Source: Parcubacteria group bacterium Athens0416_74 (GTDB taxonomy: Bacteria > Patescibacteriota > Minisyncoccia > Phycocordibacterales > UBA2100). From it: a stretch of DNA of 10,794 nt. Position numbers and translations under genes: made by a program. Numbering within the stretch: the stretch's first letter is position 1; each line of letters begins with the position of its first letter. Positions 6,030-10,794 of the stretch are shown in pieces. The stretch covers positions 1-10,794 of the forward strand of contig VMEY01000032.1 of assembly GCA_007375785.1 (NCBI GenBank), read 5' to 3'. The notes under the pieces are model-generated. The model was given only the letters and a program-made list of their open reading frames with translations. It had not been told where the DNA came from and searched no databases.

Positions 6030-7184
6030 ATGGCACGAGTAAAAATGAGCGAATACAAAGCAAAAAGAATTCTCTTTGGGGAGGGTTATAGCGGCGTGCA
6101 GCTGCGCACGGGTGATTCCATGGATATCCCGGGTGGGCGATGGGTCGCAAAAGTCGACCAGGGTGTAAAGAAGCGTTTTAAACAAGGACTTGTCTCTGTC
6201 GACAAGCCAGAGGCCGAGACACGTAGTGCAATCGCCGAGTGGGAGAAAAAAGGATTCACACAATTCATTCTTGAGCCGTACTTTGAGCACAAGACAGAGG
6301 AAGAACAGTACCTCTCACTTGAGAGGGTCCGCGATGGTGTGCGTGTGTTACACGCAACGGATGGAGGCGTGAATATCGAAGAGCACCCTGAGGCGGTCGG
6401 GCGCTTCGTCATTTCGGAGGAATCAGATATCGCAGGAATTGCGGCCAAGATCGGGCTTCCGGAGCCATTCCTCTTGCATGTGTATACGGTATTTAACTCG
6501 AGCCACTTTTCATTCCTAGAGATAAATCCACTCATAGTGCGAGGTGAGGATGTGTATGCGCTCGATGCGGCGGTGCTTGTTGACAGTGCTGCAGAGTTTT
6601 TCGCTTCCGGTATTTGGAGCGACGACGATGTCGTCAAAACGAAAGCAAAGCACGTCGCAGAGGAGCGTGTAGAGGCGCTTGCGGCCACGACTCCCGCGGC
6701 TCTCAAGCTTTCCGTAATCAATCCAGATGGCGCGCTTTTCTTTCTTCTCTCGGGCGGGGGAGGAAGTATCGTGATTGCTGATGAGGCACAGCTCGAGGGC
6801 GTTGGTCATTTGATTGCGAATTATGGAGAATACAGCGGTGGTCCGACTCGTGAGGAAACATACCTATATTCAAAAGAGATAATCGGCATGATGATTCAAT
6901 CGAAAGCGCAGAAGAAAGCGCTTGTGATTGCGGGTGGGGTCGCAAATTTTACCGATGTGAAAAAGACGTTTCTCGGTATTATTGATGCGCTCAAAGAGCG
7001 CTCGGAGGAATTGCGGTCGCAGGGGATAAAGATTTTTGTTCGCCGCGGAGGTCCAAACGAAAAGATGGGGCTACAGCTCATGCGTGATTTCTTACAAGCT
7101 GAGGGACTCCTGGGCGCAGTGTACGGCTCGGATGTGGTTATTACACAGGCGGTAGACGATGCTATTCAATACATCCGTATATGA
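6030..7184 (+). CDS. aclB: ATP-citrate lyase, citrate-binding/ATP-grasp subunit (AclB)
   Basis: This subunit corresponds to the N-terminal part of eukaryotic ATP-citrate lyase and to the bacterial small subunit (about 400 residues in Chlorobium; 384 here). The first 190 residues form a succinyl-CoA-synthetase-beta-like ATP-grasp fold, with RWVAKVDQGVKKRFKQGLV (37-55), ILEPYFEH (80-87), the metal-site motif FLEINPL (162-168) and LDAAVLVD (178-185). The second half is the citrate-binding domain, with SGGGGS (241-246), NYGEYSGGPT (264-273), GGVANFTDV (302-310) and FVRRGGPN (336-343). All of these match the human enzyme closely by eye. This domain separates it from succinyl-CoA synthetase beta. 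With AclA it forms citryl-CoA from citrate, ATP and CoA. The ATG is 1 nt after the acetyltransferase stop and there is no Shine-Dalgarno sequence; a second in-frame ATG is codon 6. Citryl-CoA synthetase CcsB is the close alternative, but the partner gene's fused lyase domain favours ATP-citrate lyase. Confidence 0.9.
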   Translation: MARVKMSEYKAKRILFGEGYSGVQLRTGDSMDIPGGRWVAKVDQGVKKRFKQGLVSVDKPEAETRSAIAEWEKKGFTQFILEPYFEHKTEEEQYLSLERVRDGVRVLHATDGGVNIEEHPEAVGRFVISEESDIAGIAAKIGLPEPFLLHVYTVFNSSHFSFLEINPLIVRGEDVYALDAAVLVDSAAEFFASGIWSDDDVVKTKAKHVAEERVEALAATTPAALKLSVINPDGALFFLLSGGGGSIVIADEAQLEGVGHLIANYGEYSGGPTREETYLYSKEIIGMMIQSKAQKKALVIAGGVANFTDVKKTFLGIIDALKERSEELRSQGIKIFVRRGGPNEKMGLQLMRDFLQAEGLLGAVYGSDVVITQAVDDAIQYIRI

Positions 7185-8980
7185 AGACCATACTTGAAGA
7201 AGTGAGGGCGGGCGCAGACGGGATTCTCGTCGTCGGAAATCATCCGCAGATTGTGCAAGCCATACTCGATTTTGATTACTTGGCAGGCAAGAAAAGTCCT
7301 TCAGTCGTCGGGATTATCTCAGGTACACGCAAGGCGCAGAAGTTTTTTTACGGTACCGGAGAAGTGCTCGTGCCGTGTTTCAAGAATGTTCGTGCGGTGC
7401 CCGAGACGCTGCGACCACGCGTGAAATGGATGCTCAACGCACAGTCGGGTCGACGTACCTTTGAGTCGACCGTTGCATTTTTTGAGACGTTTCCCGATGC
7501 GCTCGGCGGCCATCTGTTTGCAGAAAACGTGCCCGAGATTCATGCGACCGAGTTGATACGCCTCTTCGGAAAAAAATACATCATAGCGGGACCGTCCGGC
7601 GTGGGCATTCTCGTGTCCGGTGCGCTCAAGCTTGGTGCAATCGGCGGCACCGACGCGTCGCAGATACGAGTGAGCAAGCTGGCGACGCGCGGCTCTGTCG
7701 CAGTCGTGTCGACCTCGGGAGGAATGACCAACGAGCTCATTCGCGCAGTCTCCGGTGCCGGAAAACGGGTCTCTTTCTCCATATCTATCGGAGGTGACCG
7801 ATTCCCGGTGACAGGGCTCTCCGATGTTCTCCGCTTGGCTGAGAGTGATGAAGATACAGAGGCTGTCGTGTATTTTGGGGAGCTCGGAGGCTCCGATGAA
7901 TACGAGATAGTGGAGATGCTTGAGAAAAAAGAATTGACGAAGCCCATCGTTTGCTACATTGCGGGGGTTATCGATGAGGCTTTTGATGAACACATGCAGT
8001 TTGGGCATGCGAAAGCGCTCGTGGCTACAAAGGACCAAAGTGCTCGCGCGAAGCGAAGCGCTCTCAAGTCGGCCGGCGCCATAGCACCCGAGACATTCCC
8101 CGGGTTTCTCGCGGCACTTATGGAGCTGCCGCTTCCGGATATTCGTGATACCGTCGTGGATATGGACCCGCTCGAAAGTCGCAAGGCAAGTATCCTCTCG
8201 ACGAGAGAGATAGTCGATTTGGATTCGGTGCCCGTTTTTGTGCAGGCGGGTGCGCTCGTGAAGCAAAAAGAAAATGCGTTTGCGGGAGCCGTGATGCACG
8301 CACTCCTTGGACGTGAGGTGTCTTCTGAGACAGTCGCATGTGTGGAAAATATATTTGAACTCCTCATCGATCACGGCGGTCAGGTCTCCGGCGCGGTCAA
8401 CACGATGATAAGCGCCCGCGCGGGAAAGGATATGGTGTCATCGCTTGCGTCCGGTCTCCTTACGATAGGTCCGCGCTTCGGTGGCGCGGTAAATGAAGCG
8501 GCGCGAGCGTGGCTCGAGGGCAGTGAATCTGCCATACCAGCCTCGGAGTATGTGGAGAAGAAGACACGTGCCGGCGCGCTTCTGAGTGGCATTGGGCACC
8601 GCAAGTATCGTGTTGGGATTCCGGATCCGCGCGTTGCAGCTCTCTCAGAATTTGCGTCTTTGCTCGAAAAGCATCCGTACTATGATTTCGCGCGTGAGGT
8701 AGAGAAGGTGACGACGGGGAAAAACGGCAACCTGATACTCAACGTCGACGGCGTCATGGCAGCGCTCCTCCTCGACTTGCTCGCCGAGAAAGAAGGCATA
8801 TTGAAGGCAGAGCTCCACGAGCTTGTGGATGCGGAATTTTTCAACGCGCTTTTTATAATTCCGCGCTCCGTTGGCTTCATTGCTCATTTTCTCGAGCAGA
8901 AACGCAACGATGAGGGGCTGTTCCGTCTTCCTGACGAGCTCTTGTTTGAGAAGAAAAGTGAAAAAAAGAAGGGAAAGTAG
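7181..8980 (+). CDS. aclA: ATP-citrate lyase, CoA-ligase plus citryl-CoA lyase subunit (AclA)
   Basis: The 599-residue length matches the bacterial large subunit (about 608). Residues 1-320 are the succinyl-CoA-synthetase-alpha-like part: KFFYGTGEVLVPCFKN (54-69), IIAGPSGVG (134-142), STSGGMTNEL (177-186), ISIGGDRFP (201-209) and FGELGGSDEYE (232-242). The phosphohistidine is H276 in QFGHAKA. Residues about 350-585 are the citrate-synthase-like domain: IDHGGQVSGAVNT (396-408), ARAGKDMVSSLASGLLTIG (412-430), GIGHR (470-474), EVEKVTTGKNGNLILNVDG (506-524) and D550 before FNALFIIPRSVGFIAHFLEQKR. Catalytic H398, H473 and D550 line up with the active-site residues known in the family. Differences from the human enzyme are HAKA in place of HAGA and GAVNT in place of GAHNT. 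The C-terminus is a lysine-rich tail. The ATG overlaps the aclB stop by 4 nt (ATGA), indicating translational coupling. The complex splits citryl-CoA to acetyl-CoA and oxaloacetate. No clear terminator follows. Confidence 0.92.
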   Translation: MKTILEEVRAGADGILVVGNHPQIVQAILDFDYLAGKKSPSVVGIISGTRKAQKFFYGTGEVLVPCFKNVRAVPETLRPRVKWMLNAQSGRRTFESTVAFFETFPDALGGHLFAENVPEIHATELIRLFGKKYIIAGPSGVGILVSGALKLGAIGGTDASQIRVSKLATRGSVAVVSTSGGMTNELIRAVSGAGKRVSFSISIGGDRFPVTGLSDVLRLAESDEDTEAVVYFGELGGSDEYEIVEMLEKKELTKPIVCYIAGVIDEAFDEHMQFGHAKALVATKDQSARAKRSALKSAGAIAPETFPGFLAALMELPLPDIRDTVVDMDPLESRKASILSTREIVDLDSVPVFVQAGALVKQKENAFAGAVMHALLGREVSSETVACVENIFELLIDHGGQVSGAVNTMISARAGKDMVSSLASGLLTIGPRFGGAVNEAARAWLEGSESAIPASEYVEKKTRAGALLSGIGHRKYRVGIPDPRVAALSEFASLLEKHPYYDFAREVEKVTTGKNGNLILNVDGVMAALLLDLLAEKEGILKAELHELVDAEFFNALFIIPRSVGFIAHFLEQKRNDEGLFRLPDELLFEKKSEKKKGK

Positions 8981-9000
8981 GGTGGGCGCGGGCTTCGGAG

Positions 9001-9009
9001 TGGTAGAAT
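9001..9009 (+). promoter_or_regulatory. Extended -10 promoter of the surface-protein gene, leaderless type
   Basis: TGGTAGAAT fits TGnTAnAAT. The hexamer TAGAAT (9004-9009) ends 7 nt before the ATG at 9017, so the transcript should begin at or one base before the start codon. It sits in the 36-nt gap after aclA. No -35 match is visible. It suggests this gene is transcribed separately from the aclBA operon. Confidence 0.55.
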
Positions 9010-9016
9010 TGTTTGA

Positions 9017-10794
9017 ATGGATGACTTTGAGCAGGAGAAAATAGAGCGCTTGCGGCGCGCAATGTACAGTCGCTCCCTCTCGGGGAATCTCAAGGAGCGC
9101 CCGCGACGTGATTTTGCCGGAGTAGACCCACTTGTCGGCGAGGATTGGGCAGAGGATGACGAGCCCCTTTCGGGTTCACGTGTGGCGCCGCGCGTCATTG
9201 GGTACACGCGCAAAGCGCTCTGGTGGCTCCTGGGAGCGTCGATAGCATTTTTTATTGTGGCCCTCGGTTTCTTCGTATACTACTTCACACTTGGCGGCGG
9301 AAGCGCCGCTGCAGCGCCCGGGAATATAGACATCACCATTTCGGGACCACCGCAAATTGCGAGCGGGGAGCCGACAAAGCTCCAGGTAGAGGTGACCAAT
9401 CGCAACAAAGTGTCTCTCGAACTTGCGGACCTCATCATCACGTATCCGGAGGGCACGCGCTCGCCGCTCGACTTTCAGACCGATTTTCCGAGCCAGCGCA
9501 TAACGCTCGGCTCTATCGAGCCGGGCGGTCGTAGGCAGGGCACTGTCACTGCCGTATTTTCGGGCGAGAGCGGTGTTGCGGAGCAGGTGCATGTGGAGCT
9601 TGAGTACCGCGTACAAGGCTCAAGTGCGGTATTTGTCGCAAAAGAAGACTACAGCCTCGTCCTCAGTACGTCTCCGATTACACTTTCTATCGACGGTAAT
9701 ACGCAGACGACATCCGGTCAGCCGGTCCAATTTACTATCAATGCGTCATCCAATGCGAGTGCGCCACTTCGCGATGTCTTGGTGAGTGTTGCGTATCCGT
9801 TTGGTTTTAAGTTCACATCGTCAACGCCTGCCCCGGTCGGGCAAGGACTCTGGGCAATCGGCGACCTCGCGCCGGGAGAGAGGAAGTCCATATTTGTGAG
9901 CGGTGTACTGTCGGGCGAGAGCGGCGATGAGCGTGTTTTCCGCATTACCACAGGGACTCGTCCTTCCGCGGACGTAACGACAATCTCCAACGTGCTGGCC
10001 ACTAATTCGTACGAGGTGCAAATATCGCAGGCGTTCTTGGGACTTGCAGTGACGGTCAACAAGCAGAGCGGTTCGAATGTCGTCGCTGCTCCGAGCGAAA
10101 ACGTGCTTGTTACCGTATCGTATCAAAACAACCTCTCTGCTGAGATAACCGACGCCATCATCGTCGCACGGCTAACAGGCCTCTCAATCGATGGCGCCTC
10201 AGTACATTCGATAGATGGCTTCTATCGTTCCACCGACGAGACAGTCTTGTGGGATAAAACGACAACCGGCGGCGCGCTCGCGTCTCTCGCACCCGGCGCA
10301 AAAGGGACGCTCTCTTTTTCCTTCCAAATGCCATCAAATGAAGAGCTGAAAAATATTGTGAACCCCAGGCTCTCGCTCAGCATCAACGCGGCGGGCAAAC
10401 GTGTTTCTGAGAGCGGTGTTCCGCAAAGTCTCCAGTCGGCAGTGCGACAGGATGTGAAGCTCGCATCTGATCTCCAGCTCAATGCGCAGGGGCTCTACTA
10501 TGCAAACCCATTTGGCTCCACAGGCCCGATACCTCCAAAGGCCGGTACCGAGACCACCTATGCGCTCGTACTCACTATCACGAACACGACCAACAAACTC
10601 ACAGGCGCAAAAGTGACCGCAGCACTCCCTTCCTATGTGCGATGGGTAGGCTCGTATGCCCCGGCAAGCGAACAGCTCAAGTTCAATGAGACAGACGGCA
10701 CATTCACATGGACAATCGGAGATATCGGGGAGAACGTGGGAGTGGGAGGCAACCAGCCAAAACAAATTGCCATCGGCATAGCGCTTACACCATC
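9017..10794 (+). CDS. Large single-pass membrane surface protein with repeated Ig-like/DUF11-like domains (partial, 3' end outside window)
   Basis: The frame is open from the ATG at 9017 to the window edge (592 codons) with no stop, so the C-terminus is unseen. Residues 1-65 are charged and cytoplasmic by the positive-inside rule: a basic stretch with RLRRAMYSRS, then acidic GEDWAEDDEP, then RVIGYTRK. One hydrophobic helix follows at about 67-90 (ALWWLLGASIAFFIVALGFF), after which the whole chain is Thr/Ser/Val-rich beta-type sequence, presumably outside the cell. Three modules end in a similar strand-turn: GSIEPGGRRQGTVTAVFSGESG (165-186), GDLAPGERKSIFVSGVLSGESG (282-303) and ASLAPGAKGTLSFSFQ (422-437). 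The last region (TTYALVLTITNTTNKLTGAKVTAALP) resembles the DUF11/CARDB style of extracellular beta-domain. The likely role is a cell-surface or adhesion protein. The domain family is inferred by eye, but the topology is well supported. The start agrees with the promoter. Confidence 0.8.
   Translation, partial: MDDFEQEKIERLRRAMYSRSLSGNLKERPRRDFAGVDPLVGEDWAEDDEPLSGSRVAPRVIGYTRKALWWLLGASIAFFIVALGFFVYYFTLGGGSAAAAPGNIDITISGPPQIASGEPTKLQVEVTNRNKVSLELADLIITYPEGTRSPLDFQTDFPSQRITLGSIEPGGRRQGTVTAVFSGESGVAEQVHVELEYRVQGSSAVFVAKEDYSLVLSTSPITLSIDGNTQTTSGQPVQFTINASSNASAPLRDVLVSVAYPFGFKFTSSTPAPVGQGLWAIGDLAPGERKSIFVSGVLSGESGDERVFRITTGTRPSADVTTISNVLATNSYEVQISQAFLGLAVTVNKQSGSNVVAAPSENVLVTVSYQNNLSAEITDAIIVARLTGLSIDGASVHSIDGFYRSTDETVLWDKTTTGGALASLAPGAKGTLSFSFQMPSNEELKNIVNPRLSLSINAAGKRVSESGVPQSLQSAVRQDVKLASDLQLNAQGLYYANPFGSTGPIPPKAGTETTYALVLTITNTTNKLTGAKVTAALPSYVRWVGSYAPASEQLKFNETDGTFTWTIGDIGENVGVGGNQPKQIAIGIALTP

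Noticed and set aside
7319..8374. 351-codon open frame on the minus strand across aclA
   Set aside because: The plus strand here encodes strongly conserved AclA motifs, so the antisense frame is a by-product of that codon use.
6030..8980. Succinyl-CoA synthetase (sucC/sucD) in place of ATP-citrate lyase
   Set aside because: The second subunit has a fused citrate-synthase-like lyase domain with GIGHR and conserved catalytic residues, and the first has the citrate-binding NYGEYSGGP and FVRRGGPN motifs.
1..10794. Mobile elements, CRISPR arrays, tRNA or rRNA genes
   Set aside because: I found no transposase or integrase, no regularly spaced repeats, no terminal inverted repeats and no tRNA-like cloverleaf on reading both strands; nothing could be supported.

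Overview
The window reads as bacterial chromosome, about half G+C, standard genetic code, with every supported gene on the + strand and very little space between genes. The gene forms suggest a Candidate Phyla Radiation (Patescibacteria/Parcubacteria-type) genome: a eukaryote-like long IleRS, a short RecO without a zinc finger, a GNAT of a type I recall from that group, and a large single-pass surface protein with repeated beta-domains. This placement is inferred from gene style only and needs a phylogenetic test.

Layout. (1) 2-76: end of an unidentified upstream reading frame. (2) 101-1704: argS, with a TGCTACAAT promoter placed so that transcription would begin at the ATG. The gene is broken near 569-576: a short catalytic segment is missing and the frame changes. 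(3) 1795-1971: a 58-residue ORF of unknown function, with a hairpin just upstream and a run of hairpins after it, one of them terminator-like. (4) 2062-4808: ileS, again with a TACAAT box 7 nt before the ATG. It is broken at an A8 run (3609-3616), where about 50 residues are missing and the frame changes by -1. (5) 4811-5383 recO, 5399-6028 a GNAT-family acetyltransferase, 6030-7184 aclB and 7181-8980 aclA. These follow ileS with gaps of 2, 15, 1 and -4 nt and probably share its promoter. (6) 9017-10794: the start of a large membrane-anchored surface protein, running off the window, with its own TGGTAGAAT box 7 nt before the ATG.

The most notable content is a complete-looking two-subunit ATP-citrate lyase. 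AclB carries the ATP-grasp and citrate-binding part; AclA carries the phosphohistidine CoA-ligase part plus the citrate-synthase-like lyase part. The enzyme makes acetyl-CoA and oxaloacetate from citrate, ATP and CoA. It is unexpected in a lineage generally thought to lack a citric acid cycle, and it sits directly behind an acetyltransferase gene that would use acetyl-CoA.

The second notable point is that two essential tRNA synthetase genes each have an internal loss plus frame change while all other genes here are intact. Local mis-assembly is the simplest explanation, and it should be excluded before any biological reading. No tRNA, rRNA, CRISPR array, transposase or attachment site was seen, and no gene-free stretch exceeds 300 bases.
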